64,000 nt of DNA from JAUVHV01 sp964523875 (lineage in GTDB: Bacteria; Omnitrophota; Gorgyraeia; JABMRG01), in the NCBI GenBank assembly GCA_964523875.1, contig CAZGAS010000002.1:17132-81131 (forward strand), read 5' to 3'. The notes under the pieces were generated by a model. It worked only from the letters and a program-made list of their open reading frames with translations. It was not told the DNA's origin and ran no database searches. The translations under genes and the position numbers were made by a program. The stretch's first letter is position 1, and each line of letters starts with the position of its first letter. Below are positions 41,594 to 50,963 of the stretch, piece after piece.

Positions 41594-42821
41594 ACTTATT
41601 GTTCAGAAGTATGGTGGTAGCAGTGTCGCGGATATAGATAGGATAAAGAAGGTAGCAGGTAGAATCGCTAAGCAGAAGAAGAGGGGTTATGGAGTTGTGG
41701 CCGTTGTCTCAGCATTAGGTGATACAACAGATAAGCTTATAAGTCTTGCCCAGCAGATTACTGATTCGCCATCTGAGAGAGAAATGGATATGCTTATGTC
41801 AACAGGCGAACAGATTTCTATAGCGCTTCTTGCTATGGCGCTACACAGACTCGGGCTCGAGGCGATATCTTTTACAGGCGCGCAGGTTGGTATTATTACT
41901 GACGCTTCGCATACAAAGGCTAAGATACTTGATATAAACAGCAAAAGAATAGAGTCCGAGCTTAAAAAAGACAAGATTGTTATAGTCGCGGGATTCCAGG
42001 GCATAACTATATCGGATGATATCACAACTTTAGGCCGTGGCGGTTCTAATCTTACCGCGGTTGCCCTTGCAAAGGCATTGAGCGCGTCTACATGCGAGAT
42101 GTGTACTGATGTGAAAGGCGTATATACCGCTGATCCCCGCATTGTGCCTAGCGCGTGTAAGATAGCGCGTATAAGCTATGAAGAGATGCTTGAGCTTGCT
42201 TCGGCGGGGGTTCAAGTGTTACAGCCTCGCTCAATAGAGGTCGCGAAGAAGTTTAATGTCCCGATACATATAAGGCCGAGTTTTTCAGATACGAATGGTA
42301 CTATTATTTCTAAGGAGGTTAAAGCGATGGAAGATATAGTTGTAAGAGGTGTAGCCGTCAATAAGAATGAAGCCAAGATTACAATATGTGCCGTACCTGA
42401 TAAGCCCGGTATCGCGGCAAAGATATTCAAAAGAATAGCAGAGTCGAATATTAATATTGATATGATTATCCAGAATGTAAGCCGCACAGGTTATACAGAC
42501 ATTTCTTTTACCGTTATGGATAGAGACCTAAACAAGACTATTAAGATAACAGAACAAGTAGCCAGGAGCGTAGGTGCTGGTAATGTAGAATGTAATGATA
42601 ATATAGCAAAATTATCCATTGTTGGTATCGGTATGCGCAGTCATTCTGGAATAGCGTCAAGGATGTTTTCAGCTCTCGCGCGTAATAAGGTTAATATAGA
42701 TATGATCTCAACAAGCGAGATCAAGATAAGCTGTGTAATAAACAAGAAGAGTGTTACAAAGGCGGCTCGCGCTGTACATAGAGAGTTTAAATTGAGCCAT
42801 TCTTCTTCGAATGTTAAGTAG
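41580..42821 (+). CDS. lysC: Aspartate kinase
   Basis: This 413-residue enzyme phosphorylates aspartate, the first step to lysine, threonine and isoleucine. The kinase domain starts with VQKYGGSSVADIDRIK and has STGEQISIALLAMAL, GFQGIT, TLGRGGSNLTAVALAKAL and TDVKGVYTADPRI. Two C-terminal ACT domains (PDKPGIAAKIFKRIAE and the later GMRSHSGIASRMFSALA) imply feedback control. The ATG at 41580 has AGGAG upstream; the open frame continues upstream only as a shadow of cstA. Confidence 0.96.
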   Translation: MLRHKLIVQKYGGSSVADIDRIKKVAGRIAKQKKRGYGVVAVVSALGDTTDKLISLAQQITDSPSEREMDMLMSTGEQISIALLAMALHRLGLEAISFTGAQVGIITDASHTKAKILDINSKRIESELKKDKIVIVAGFQGITISDDITTLGRGGSNLTAVALAKALSASTCEMCTDVKGVYTADPRIVPSACKIARISYEEMLELASAGVQVLQPRSIEVAKKFNVPIHIRPSFSDTNGTIISKEVKAMEDIVVRGVAVNKNEAKITICAVPDKPGIAAKIFKRIAESNINIDMIIQNVSRTGYTDISFTVMDRDLNKTIKITEQVARSVGAGNVECNDNIAKLSIVGIGMRSHSGIASRMFSALARNKVNIDMISTSEIKISCVINKKSVTKAARAVHREFKLSHSSSNVK

Positions 42822-42927
42822 GGTATTACTGCATAACTTTGAGATAATATAAAAAATTATTACAAAACTCAATATGTGCATAGTTGGTGTTACGTGAATA
42901 AAGCCCTTAAAAGAAGGTAGGATAAAA

Positions 42928-44487
42928 ATGAGAAAAGTCATACTTTATGATACGACATTAAGAGATGGAACCCAGGCAGAGGGTATATCTTTGACAGTAA
43001 ATGATAAACTAAGAATTGTCAGGAAGCTTGACGACCTGGGTATTGATTATATTGAAGGCGGATGGCCTGGTTCAAACCCGAAAGACATGGAGTTTTTTAT
43101 CAAGGTGACGAAATTAAAACTTAAGAATGCAAAGATTACCGCGTTCGGGTCAACAAGAAGGGCGCATACAAAGCCATCACAGGATCTCAATATCAAGGCG
43201 TTGTTAAGATCCGGTTGCAAAGTATGCACAGTTTTTGGGAAAAGCTGGGATATGCATGTAAGAGATGTTCTTAAGGTCTCGCTTGATGAAAATCTGAATA
43301 TGATAAGTGATACCATCCATTACCTGAAGTCAAAGAAAAAGAAAGTATTTTTTGACGCGGAACATTTTTTTGATGGACATAAACACAATCCCGATTATGC
43401 GTTTAAGACCCTCAAGGTAGCACAAGACGCGGGGGCAGAAGCAATAATATTATGCGATACTAACGGAGGAATACTTACCAGCGAATTAACGGATGTGGTG
43501 CTACAAGTAAGGCCCCGCATAAGTGTTTCACTTGGGATCCATTGTCATAATGACAGTGAGATGGCAGTAGCTAATTCCGTGGCAGCTGTTATGGCAGGCT
43601 GTGACCATGTTCAAGGCACAATAAACGGCTATGGAGAGCGTTGCGGTAATGCTAACCTTTGTTCAATTATACCTTCATTGCAGGTTAAGCTTGGTATGGA
43701 GTGTCTTAGCATGATGAAATTGAGAGAGCTTACAGAGGTATCGCACTATATTGCGGAGGCATGTAACATGAAACAGCTTGATACTCAGGCCTTTGTAGGT
43801 AATAGTGCCTTTGCGCATAAGGCTGGTGTACATGTTAACGCAGTTATTAAGAAAACGCAATCGTACGAGCATATGGAACCTCAGATGATAGGAAATAAAA
43901 GGCGCATACTTGTTTCAGAGCTTTCAGGTAAAAGTACTCTCCTGACAAAGGCGAGAGAACTGCATATCGGTTTGAGGAAAAACAGCGCTCATACGCAGAA
44001 GATACTAAAACTGTTACAGGATATGGAATATCAGGGGTATCACTTTGAAGCCGCGGAGGCATCTTTTGAGCTTCTTATTAACAGGCATATGAAAAAATAT
44101 AAGCGGTTTTTTGAGCTTGAGGGTTTTAGGGTGATTAATGAGAAGGATGAAGATGGCTCCCTTTATTCTGAAGCCAGAATAAAGATTAAGGTAGGAAAGA
44201 GTGTTAAGCATACTGTATGCGAAGGAGAAGGGCCTATTGACGCGTTAGATGGAGCGTTGAGAGAGTCGCTTATTGGTTTTTATCCAAAGCTTGCGGGTAT
44301 GCATCTTTCTGATTTTAAGGTTAGGGTACTGGATGAAAAGGCTGGTACAGCGGCTAATGTCCGTGTTCTTATCCAGTCACAGGATAGCGAAAAATCCTGG
44401 TGGACAATAGGGGTATCAGAGAATATCATTGAAGCTGGTTGGCAGGCTTTGGCAGATAGTGTAGAATATAAACTATTTAAGGGCTGA
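42928..44487 (+). CDS. cimA: (R)-citramalate synthase
   Basis: This 519-residue member of the isopropylmalate-synthase family starts with ILYDTTLRDGTQAEGISLTV and has GIDYIEGGWPGSNPKD, the citramalate-synthase type of N-terminus rather than LeuA. HCHNDSEMAVANS holds the metal-binding histidines and NGYGERCGNANL follows. The C-terminal 120 residues form the LeuA-type allosteric domain. It condenses pyruvate and acetyl-CoA for threonine-independent isoleucine synthesis. The 106-base upstream gap has an inverted repeat (TTGAG...CTCAA). It overlaps valS by one base. Confidence 0.94.
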   Translation: MRKVILYDTTLRDGTQAEGISLTVNDKLRIVRKLDDLGIDYIEGGWPGSNPKDMEFFIKVTKLKLKNAKITAFGSTRRAHTKPSQDLNIKALLRSGCKVCTVFGKSWDMHVRDVLKVSLDENLNMISDTIHYLKSKKKKVFFDAEHFFDGHKHNPDYAFKTLKVAQDAGAEAIILCDTNGGILTSELTDVVLQVRPRISVSLGIHCHNDSEMAVANSVAAVMAGCDHVQGTINGYGERCGNANLCSIIPSLQVKLGMECLSMMKLRELTEVSHYIAEACNMKQLDTQAFVGNSAFAHKAGVHVNAVIKKTQSYEHMEPQMIGNKRRILVSELSGKSTLLTKARELHIGLRKNSAHTQKILKLLQDMEYQGYHFEAAEASFELLINRHMKKYKRFFELEGFRVINEKDEDGSLYSEARIKIKVGKSVKHTVCEGEGPIDALDGALRESLIGFYPKLAGMHLSDFKVRVLDEKAGTAANVRVLIQSQDSEKSWWTIGVSENIIEAGWQALADSVEYKLFKG

Positions 44488-47195
44488 TGAGAGATCTAGA
44501 AAAAACATATAACGCGAAAACGATAGAAAGCAATGTCTATAATATCTGGCAGGAGAGAGGCTTGTTTGGTGCTAAGGTTTCTTTGAATAAAAAACCCTAC
44601 GCGATTGTTATTCCGCCCCCCAATATTACCGGCATACTTCACATGGGCCACGCGCTCAATAATACTATACAGGATATTCTTGTTAGATATAAGCGCATGC
44701 AGGGTTGTGAAGCTCTATGGATGCCGGGAACAGATCACGCTGGTATCGCTACCCAAAATGTTGTTGAGAGAAAACTTTTAAAGGAAGGCAAGAGGCGCCA
44801 CGATCTCGGTAGAAAAGAGTTTGTAAACGAGGTCTGGAAATGGCAGAAGGAATACGGTGGTACGATTATAAAGCAGCTTAAGTTTCTTGGCGCGTCCTGT
44901 GATTGGCAGAGAGAAAGATTTACCATGGATGAAGGCTTATCAGATGCGGTGATCGAGGTCTTTATCCGTCTTTATGAAAAAGGACTTATTTATAGGGGCA
45001 ATTATATAATTAACTGGTGCCCGAGGTGTCAAACAGCGCTTTCAGATGAAGAAGTTGAGCATAGAGATGTTGATGGCCACCTATATTATATAAAATATTC
45101 TATCAAAGATTCCAATGATTATATCGTTGTCGCGACTACAAGGCCTGAGACCATGCTCGGAGATACAGCCATAGCCGTAAATCCGAAGGATAAAAGATAT
45201 AAGCATTTAATAGGCGGCATAGTGGTTTTACCTATAATAAATCGTGAATTAAAAGTCATAGCAGATATCATTGTTGATCCTGAATTTGGAACTGGTGCTG
45301 TAAAAGTTACTCCAGCTCATGACCCCAATGACTTTCGAATGGGCAAAAAGCACGCGTTAGAAGAGTTGAATATTATGCGCCCTGATGGTACGTTGAATGA
45401 GAACGCGGGTGATTTTGAAGGCATGGACAGGTTTGAGGCTCGTGGAGCCCTCCTAGAGGTCTTAGGAGAAAAAAGGCTTATAGAGAAGATAGAACCTCAT
45501 AAGCATGCCGTAGGCCATTGCTATCGCTGCCATACTATTGTTGAGCCATATCTTTCGAAGCAATGGTTTGTTAAGATGAAGCCACTGGCAGAGCCCGCGA
45601 TTAAGGCGGTCGAGGAGAACAAGATAAAGTTTTATCCAAACAGATGGAGAAAGGTTTATCTTGATTGGATGTATAACATACGTGATTGGTGCATAAGCAG
45701 GCAGATATGGTGGGGGCATCGTTTGCCTGTCTATTACTGCCTGGCATGCAGCGATAACACCGAGGGCAAGGATAGAGGTCAAGGAATAATTGTATCAAAA
45801 ACAAAACCTGACAGATGCCCATATTGCGGGGGAACTGATATAACCCAGGACCCTGATGTTTTGGATACATGGTTTTCATCCTGGCTTTGGCCATTTTCAA
45901 CCTTTGGTTGGCCGTTTGATTCGTCGTGGGTTGCGCGTGATGTATCATGCGGAAAAAATGATGTTAAAGACACGCAATACAATGAGTTTAAGTATTTTTA
46001 TCCAACAGCGTGCCTTGTAACGGCGCAGGAGATTATATTTTTCTGGGTTGCCCGGATGATAATGGCAGGGCTTGAATTTTGCAAAGAAATTCCGTTTAAG
46101 GATGTATACATACATGGAACAGTACGTGATAAGACAGGCACCAAGATGTCAAAATCACTGGGCAACACTATAGATCCATTAGAGATAATTAAGGAGTACG
46201 GTACAGACGCGCTTCGCTTTAGTATTATTTCTATTACCGCCGCCGGGCAGGATGTCTTTTTATCAAAAGACAGATTTGAGGCAGGCAGAAATTTCTCTAA
46301 TAAGCTCTGGAACGTTTCAAGGTTTTTAATGATGAATTTAGAACCCGGTGTAACGGGGGCTTTAAGTGATATCAACACAAAAGACCTTACTTTAGTGGAT
46401 CGATGGTTACTGGCATCGCTTAATAACGCAATCGAGGGCACAACTAGGTCACTTGATTCTTACAGGTTTAACGACGCGTCCAATACGGTTTATGATTTTT
46501 TATGGCACAAATATTGTGATTGGTATGTAGAGATTTCTAAGTCTTCAATAAAAAATAAGCAGACACAACTTATCCTATATAGCGTATTAAAAGCTTCTTT
46601 ACAGTTATTACATCCTGTAATGCCTTTTATAACAGAGGAACTCTGGCAGGCGTTTGATTCAGGAGAGTCTATTATGGTCTCATCATGGCCAAAGGCTGAT
46701 AAACGCTTCGTTGATAGACAGGCAAGTGATTGTATGGAGAAGATTATCGCTATCATTACTGCTATAAGAAATATTCGCGCGGAGATGAATATAGCCCCTA
46801 AATTGAAGATAGATGTATTAATTAGCAGTAAAGATACCGCACTCAAGCATTTTTTAGAAGAGGTTAAGACTTATACCGGTAGGCTTTCAGGCGCTGAGAA
46901 TATTTTGATTGAAGATAAGATTAACCAGCCAAAGGCATCGGCATCAAGCATTCTTAACTTTTGCCAGATATACGTCCCCTTACAAGGAAAAGTAGATATA
47001 GCCGTTGAGAAGGCAAGGCTTAGTAAGAATCTTGCTGAATCAGAAAGATTTCTTAACAGTCTGGCTAAAAAACTTAGTAATGGCTCCTTTATAGATAGAG
47101 CACCCAAGGAGATAGTAGAGAAAGAAAGGCAGAAAGAATTTGTGCTCAAAGAAAAGATAGCTCGCATAAAAGAGACTATTGAAAACCTAGCCTGA
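44487..47195 (+). CDS. valS: Valyl-tRNA synthetase
   Basis: This 902-residue class I synthetase has the HIGH-type motif HMGH at residues 52-55 within PPPNITGILHMGHAL, the editing domain with TTRPETMLGDTAIAV, and KMSKS at about 553-557 followed by LGNTIDPLEII. A cysteine-rich insert (CLACSDN...CPYCGG) lies near residue 415. About 20 unusual residues (SSWVARDVSCGKNDVKDT) lie before KYFYPT. A C-terminal coiled coil ends the protein. Coupling to cimA links branched-chain amino-acid supply and use. Confidence 0.98.
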   Translation: MRDLEKTYNAKTIESNVYNIWQERGLFGAKVSLNKKPYAIVIPPPNITGILHMGHALNNTIQDILVRYKRMQGCEALWMPGTDHAGIATQNVVERKLLKEGKRRHDLGRKEFVNEVWKWQKEYGGTIIKQLKFLGASCDWQRERFTMDEGLSDAVIEVFIRLYEKGLIYRGNYIINWCPRCQTALSDEEVEHRDVDGHLYYIKYSIKDSNDYIVVATTRPETMLGDTAIAVNPKDKRYKHLIGGIVVLPIINRELKVIADIIVDPEFGTGAVKVTPAHDPNDFRMGKKHALEELNIMRPDGTLNENAGDFEGMDRFEARGALLEVLGEKRLIEKIEPHKHAVGHCYRCHTIVEPYLSKQWFVKMKPLAEPAIKAVEENKIKFYPNRWRKVYLDWMYNIRDWCISRQIWWGHRLPVYYCLACSDNTEGKDRGQGIIVSKTKPDRCPYCGGTDITQDPDVLDTWFSSWLWPFSTFGWPFDSSWVARDVSCGKNDVKDTQYNEFKYFYPTACLVTAQEIIFFWVARMIMAGLEFCKEIPFKDVYIHGTVRDKTGTKMSKSLGNTIDPLEIIKEYGTDALRFSIISITAAGQDVFLSKDRFEAGRNFSNKLWNVSRFLMMNLEPGVTGALSDINTKDLTLVDRWLLASLNNAIEGTTRSLDSYRFNDASNTVYDFLWHKYCDWYVEISKSSIKNKQTQLILYSVLKASLQLLHPVMPFITEELWQAFDSGESIMVSSWPKADKRFVDRQASDCMEKIIAIITAIRNIRAEMNIAPKLKIDVLISSKDTALKHFLEEVKTYTGRLSGAENILIEDKINQPKASASSILNFCQIYVPLQGKVDIAVEKARLSKNLAESERFLNSLAKKLSNGSFIDRAPKEIVEKERQKEFVLKEKIARIKETIENLA

Positions 47196-47245
47196 ATAGG
47201 CGATTCTGGTAAGCAGGTCCTTTTAGCTGTATCGGAATTAAAAAT

Positions 47246-47254
47246 TGCTATACC
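47246..47254 (+). promoter_or_regulatory. Possible extended -10 promoter, leaderless, for the pseudouridine synthase gene
   Basis: TGCTATACC ends 7 bases before the ATG at 47262, and no ribosome binding site lies between. The -35 region is not recognisable. The arrangement matches the TGCTATAAT promoter of cinA. Confidence 0.4.
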
Positions 47255-47261
47255 ATAAGCC

Positions 47262-47993
47262 ATGTCACCAATTATCCGTATAAATAAACTATTATCGCAA
47301 TTAGGCATCGCCTCACGGCGTAAAGCAGATGATCTTATCAAGCAGGGTAAGGTTGTTATGAATGGTTCCTGCCTTTTAACCCCCGGGGTATCTGTTGATA
47401 CCGAGAAAGATAAAATCAAAATTGACGGGGTAGCTATATCATTAAAAATAGATAAGCCTCGCCTTTATCTTTTGCTCAATAAGCCTTGTGGTTACATAAC
47501 GACTCTAAGAGATACGCATAACAGAAGGACTGTTATGGACATTGTCCCTAAGGATAAAGGCCTTTTTCCTGTTGGGAGGCTGGACAAAGATACTACAGGT
47601 CTTTTAATCTTAACGAATGATGGCGAGCTCGCTCACCGCATGATGCACCCGCGTTATGAAATGGAAAAGCTCTATAAGGTAACAGTTGCAGGCGCTCTTA
47701 AAAGAGGGGATATCGCGAAGCTTGAAAGCGGTGTGGATATAGGCGATGAAAGACCCTCGGTTTGTAAAATTCACGATCTAATATCATTAACAGGTTCAAC
47801 AAATATTACCGTTGAATTGCATGAGGGCAGAAAAAGGCAGATAAGAAGAACATTTGATGTGCTGGGATATAAGATTTTAAGCTTAAAGAGAACGGTTTAT
47901 GCCGGGCTTACGTTGGATATTAAAGAAGGCTCTTATAGAGAGTTGACTGATCAAGAGGTATTGTTGTTGAGTACGAAAGTGGGCTTAAAATGA
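47262..47993 (+). CDS. RsuA/RluB-family rRNA pseudouridine synthase
   Basis: This 243-residue protein has an N-terminal S4 RNA-binding domain (IRINKLLSQLGIASRRKADDLI, about residues 4-25). The catalytic domain carries the family motif GRLDKDTTGLLILTNDGELAH, with the essential Asp in GRLD, then LYKVTVAG and ELHEGRKRQIRR. It modifies 23S or 16S rRNA; the exact target (RluB or RsuA) cannot be decided. It overlaps nadC by 4 bases. Confidence 0.92.
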   Translation: MSPIIRINKLLSQLGIASRRKADDLIKQGKVVMNGSCLLTPGVSVDTEKDKIKIDGVAISLKIDKPRLYLLLNKPCGYITTLRDTHNRRTVMDIVPKDKGLFPVGRLDKDTTGLLILTNDGELAHRMMHPRYEMEKLYKVTVAGALKRGDIAKLESGVDIGDERPSVCKIHDLISLTGSTNITVELHEGRKRQIRRTFDVLGYKILSLKRTVYAGLTLDIKEGSYRELTDQEVLLLSTKVGLK

Positions 47994-48883
47994 TTATAGA
48001 CTCTCAAATTAAAAAGCTAATACGCGCGGCGCTAAAAGAGGATATCGGTTCAGGTGACATCACTACGAATTCGATATTTTCCAAGTCGAAAAAAGGTAGG
48101 TTCGTTATGCTTGCTTGCGAGAAGTCTGTAATATCGGGTCTTTCTATAGCAAAGGCTGTATTTAAAACAGTTGATCCTAAGGTCAGGTTTATCCCTCTTA
48201 TGAAGGATGGTATGCATACCATTGCGCATAGCGAGATAGCATATATTAATGGTCGATGCAGGTCTATATTAGCAGCGGAAAGAACAGCGTTGAATTTTTT
48301 ATCATGGCTTTCAGGTGTCTCATCATTAACGAGCCGTTTTATCAAGGCCGTAGAAGGTATACAGGTGCAAATTATGGACACCAGAAAGACTACACCTGTT
48401 TTTAGGCGCATGCAAAAGTACGCAGTAAAGATGGGTGGCGGGACTAACAATAGAGTAGGGCTTTGTGATCAGATCCTTATTAAAGATAATCATATAGCTA
48501 TGATGATAAAGCTTACAGATAGCATGAACACAGAAGCTGCGTTAAAAAGTCTTCTGGAGAGGTTTCAAAAGAGAACAGGCAGATGTAAAAAAATACAAAT
48601 CGAAGTCCATAATTTAGCGATGCTTAGGACAGTTCTTAAATACAGCCCCGATATCATAATGCTTGATAACATGAGCATAGCTAGTATGAAAAAGGCGGTA
48701 AAGATAAGAGACGCCTATAGAACTAAGGCAGGCGGAAGAGATATTAAGGCGGTTCTTGAGGCTTCCGGAGGAGTGAATATCGATAATGTAAGAAGCATTG
48801 CTGCTATTGGGGTCGACCGAATATCTATAGGCGCGCTTACTCATTCAGTTCCATCCGCTGACATTTCCCTTGAAGTAAGATAA
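47990..48883 (+). CDS. nadC: Nicotinate-nucleotide pyrophosphorylase (quinolinate phosphoribosyltransferase)
   Basis: This 297-residue enzyme makes nicotinate mononucleotide from quinolinate and PRPP. Motifs are ALKEDIGSGDITTNS at the N-terminus, AAERTALNFLSWLSGVSSLT near residue 93, MDTRKTTPVFRRMQKYAVKMGGG and ILIKDNHI, with the late ASGGVNIDNVRSIAAIGVDRIS. Where most homologues have TPGLR this one has TPVFR, a small deviation in the substrate loop. nadA and nadB are not in the window. Confidence 0.95.
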   Translation: MIIDSQIKKLIRAALKEDIGSGDITTNSIFSKSKKGRFVMLACEKSVISGLSIAKAVFKTVDPKVRFIPLMKDGMHTIAHSEIAYINGRCRSILAAERTALNFLSWLSGVSSLTSRFIKAVEGIQVQIMDTRKTTPVFRRMQKYAVKMGGGTNNRVGLCDQILIKDNHIAMMIKLTDSMNTEAALKSLLERFQKRTGRCKKIQIEVHNLAMLRTVLKYSPDIIMLDNMSIASMKKAVKIRDAYRTKAGGRDIKAVLEASGGVNIDNVRSIAAIGVDRISIGALTHSVPSADISLEVR

Positions 48884-48887
48884 TACT

Positions 48888-48962
48888 CGTCGCGTGTTAT
48901 GCGTATTGAGTATTGCGTATTTGTTTTTACGCAATACGCACGACACAATACGCAATACGAAA
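48888..48962. repeat. Iterated ACGCAATAC words forming a hairpin upstream of uvrB
   Basis: GTATTGCGTA (48920-48929) and TACGCAATAC (48938-48947) form a perfect 10-bp stem around TTTGTTTT. Further copies of CGCAATACG follow to 48960. The same words occur upstream of hom (36131-36155). The hairpin could also end the upstream transcript. Confidence 0.8.
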
Positions 48963-48972
48963 CATAAAAATT

Positions 48973-50937
48973 ATGGAAAAATTCAAGATTAAGAGTGATT
49001 TTAAGCCATGTGGCGATCAGCCTCAGGCTATAGAGAAGATAACAAAAGGTCTGCTTGATGGTAAAAGATACCAGACTCTTTTAGGGGTAACGGGAAGTGG
49101 TAAGACCTTTACAATGGCTAATGTTATAGCTAACGTCAATCAGCCAACGTTGATTATCTCCCACAATAAGACGCTCGCTGCCCAACTCTATAGTGAATTT
49201 AAGGAATTCTTCCCGGAAAATGCCGTGGAATATTTTGTAAGTTACTATGACTATTACCAGCCCGAAGCTTATATTCCGCATACGGATACATATATAGAAA
49301 AAGACGCGTCAATAAATGATGAGCTTGATCGCTTGCGTCTTTCCGCGACAACATCTCTTTCCTCCCGTAATGATGTTATTATCGTCTCGAGCGTGTCATG
49401 CATATATAACCTGGGTTCTCCGCAGGATTATAGCGAGCTTTTACTTTTTTTAAAAACCGGTACAGAGATTTCACGTGAGGATATGCTTGAATCTTTGGTT
49501 AATATTCATTATGAAAGAAATGACATTGATTTTTCACGCGGAAAATTTCGTGTCAGAGGTGATACTATAGAGATATTCCCCTCGTACAAACAAGACGCTA
49601 TAAGGGTAGAGCTTTTCAATGACAATATTGAAAAGATAAGTATTATTAATCCGCTTACGGGAAATTCAAAGCAGGACTTGCCTAGGGTAGCTATATATCC
49701 CGGGAAGCATTTTGTAACCACTAAAGAGAAGATCGACAAGGGGCTTATCACAATACGAAAAGAGCTTAACGAGAGATTAAAGGTTCTTAAGGATCAGAAT
49801 AAGTTTCTTGAGTCAGAGAGACTTAAATCCAGGACGAATTACGATATGGAGATGCTTAAAGAGGCAGGCTTTTGCAATGGAATTGAAAACTATTCGCGCC
49901 ACTTATCAGGCAGGCCTGAAGGCTCACGTCCGTATACATTGATTGATTACTTTCAGGATAATTTTTTAGTTATTATGGATGAGTCTCATGTTACAGTTCC
50001 TCAGATACGTGGTATGTATGAAGGTGACCATTCGCGTAAAAAGACTCTTGTTAGCCACGGTTTTAGGCTTCCTTCATGCCTTGATAACAGGCCATTAAAG
50101 TTTAACGAATTTGAATCCCTCGTAAAGCAGGCTATTTTTGTCTCCGCTACTCCAGCGGATTATGAGAAAAAGAAATCAAAAAATCTTATAGAGCAGCTAG
50201 TAAGGCCTACGGGCCTACTAGATCCGGAAATAATCATCAAGCCTTCAAAGAATCAGATTGATGATATTATTACGCTCATTAAAGGCCGCGCTAAGCTTAA
50301 GGAACGAGTACTCGTTACCACGCTTACTAAACGTATGGCTGAGGACCTATCTTCTTATCTGAATGAATTAGGTTTAAACGTAGAATATATGCACTCAGAC
50401 CTTGGTGCTATAGAGCGGGTTAAGATATTACAGGACTTAAGAAAACATAAGTTTGATTGTCTTGTAGGAATTAATCTTTTGAGGGAAGGCCTGGATTTGC
50501 CTGAGGTATCACTAGTTTGCATACTGGATGCGGATAAAGAAGGCTTTTTAAGGAGTGCCACATCGCTTATACAGGTTGCCGGACGTGCCGCCCGCAATAT
50601 AAACAGCCAGGTAGTCATGTATGCTGATACTATAACCGGTTCTATGAAAAAGGCTATTGAAGAGACAGACCGCAGAAGAAAAAACCAAGTTGAGTACAAC
50701 AGGAAAAATAATATAACGCCTAAGACTATTATGAAAGGCATTAAAGGCGGTATTGAAAACCTCCGCGAATCAGAGAATATTGTAGCAGAGGCCGCAGGGG
50801 AAACCATTAGGGAACATGAAACGCGTCAGGTAATAGCTGAGTTGCAGCATGAGATGGAGATATCCGCACGCAACCTTCAGTTTGAGAAGGCCGCGTATTT
50901 TAGGGATGAGATTGAGAATCTCGAGAAGAAGCTCTAA
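48973..50937 (+). CDS. uvrB: UvrABC system protein B
   Basis: This 654-residue helicase-like nucleotide excision repair protein has Walker A GVTGSGKT at residues 38-45, the beta-hairpin region YYDYYQPEAYIP, the DEAD-like MDESHVTVPQIRGMY, helicase motif VI QVAGRAARN and a C-terminal UVR domain (MEISARNLQFEKAAYFRDEI) that contacts UvrC. The start ATG at 48973 gives the usual FKIKSDFKPCGDQPQAI beginning; the open frame upstream only translates the ACGCAATAC repeats. Confidence 0.98.
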   Translation: MEKFKIKSDFKPCGDQPQAIEKITKGLLDGKRYQTLLGVTGSGKTFTMANVIANVNQPTLIISHNKTLAAQLYSEFKEFFPENAVEYFVSYYDYYQPEAYIPHTDTYIEKDASINDELDRLRLSATTSLSSRNDVIIVSSVSCIYNLGSPQDYSELLLFLKTGTEISREDMLESLVNIHYERNDIDFSRGKFRVRGDTIEIFPSYKQDAIRVELFNDNIEKISIINPLTGNSKQDLPRVAIYPGKHFVTTKEKIDKGLITIRKELNERLKVLKDQNKFLESERLKSRTNYDMEMLKEAGFCNGIENYSRHLSGRPEGSRPYTLIDYFQDNFLVIMDESHVTVPQIRGMYEGDHSRKKTLVSHGFRLPSCLDNRPLKFNEFESLVKQAIFVSATPADYEKKKSKNLIEQLVRPTGLLDPEIIIKPSKNQIDDIITLIKGRAKLKERVLVTTLTKRMAEDLSSYLNELGLNVEYMHSDLGAIERVKILQDLRKHKFDCLVGINLLREGLDLPEVSLVCILDADKEGFLRSATSLIQVAGRAARNINSQVVMYADTITGSMKKAIEETDRRRKNQVEYNRKNNITPKTIMKGIKGGIENLRESENIVAEAAGETIREHETRQVIAELQHEMEISARNLQFEKAAYFRDEIENLEKKL

Positions 50938-50963
50938 GCTTAACTGTATACAGGATTAATAAC

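Noticed and set aside
48913..48972. Longer N-terminus for UvrB
   Set aside because: The extra residues are translated ACGCAATAC repeats; UvrB starts at 48973.
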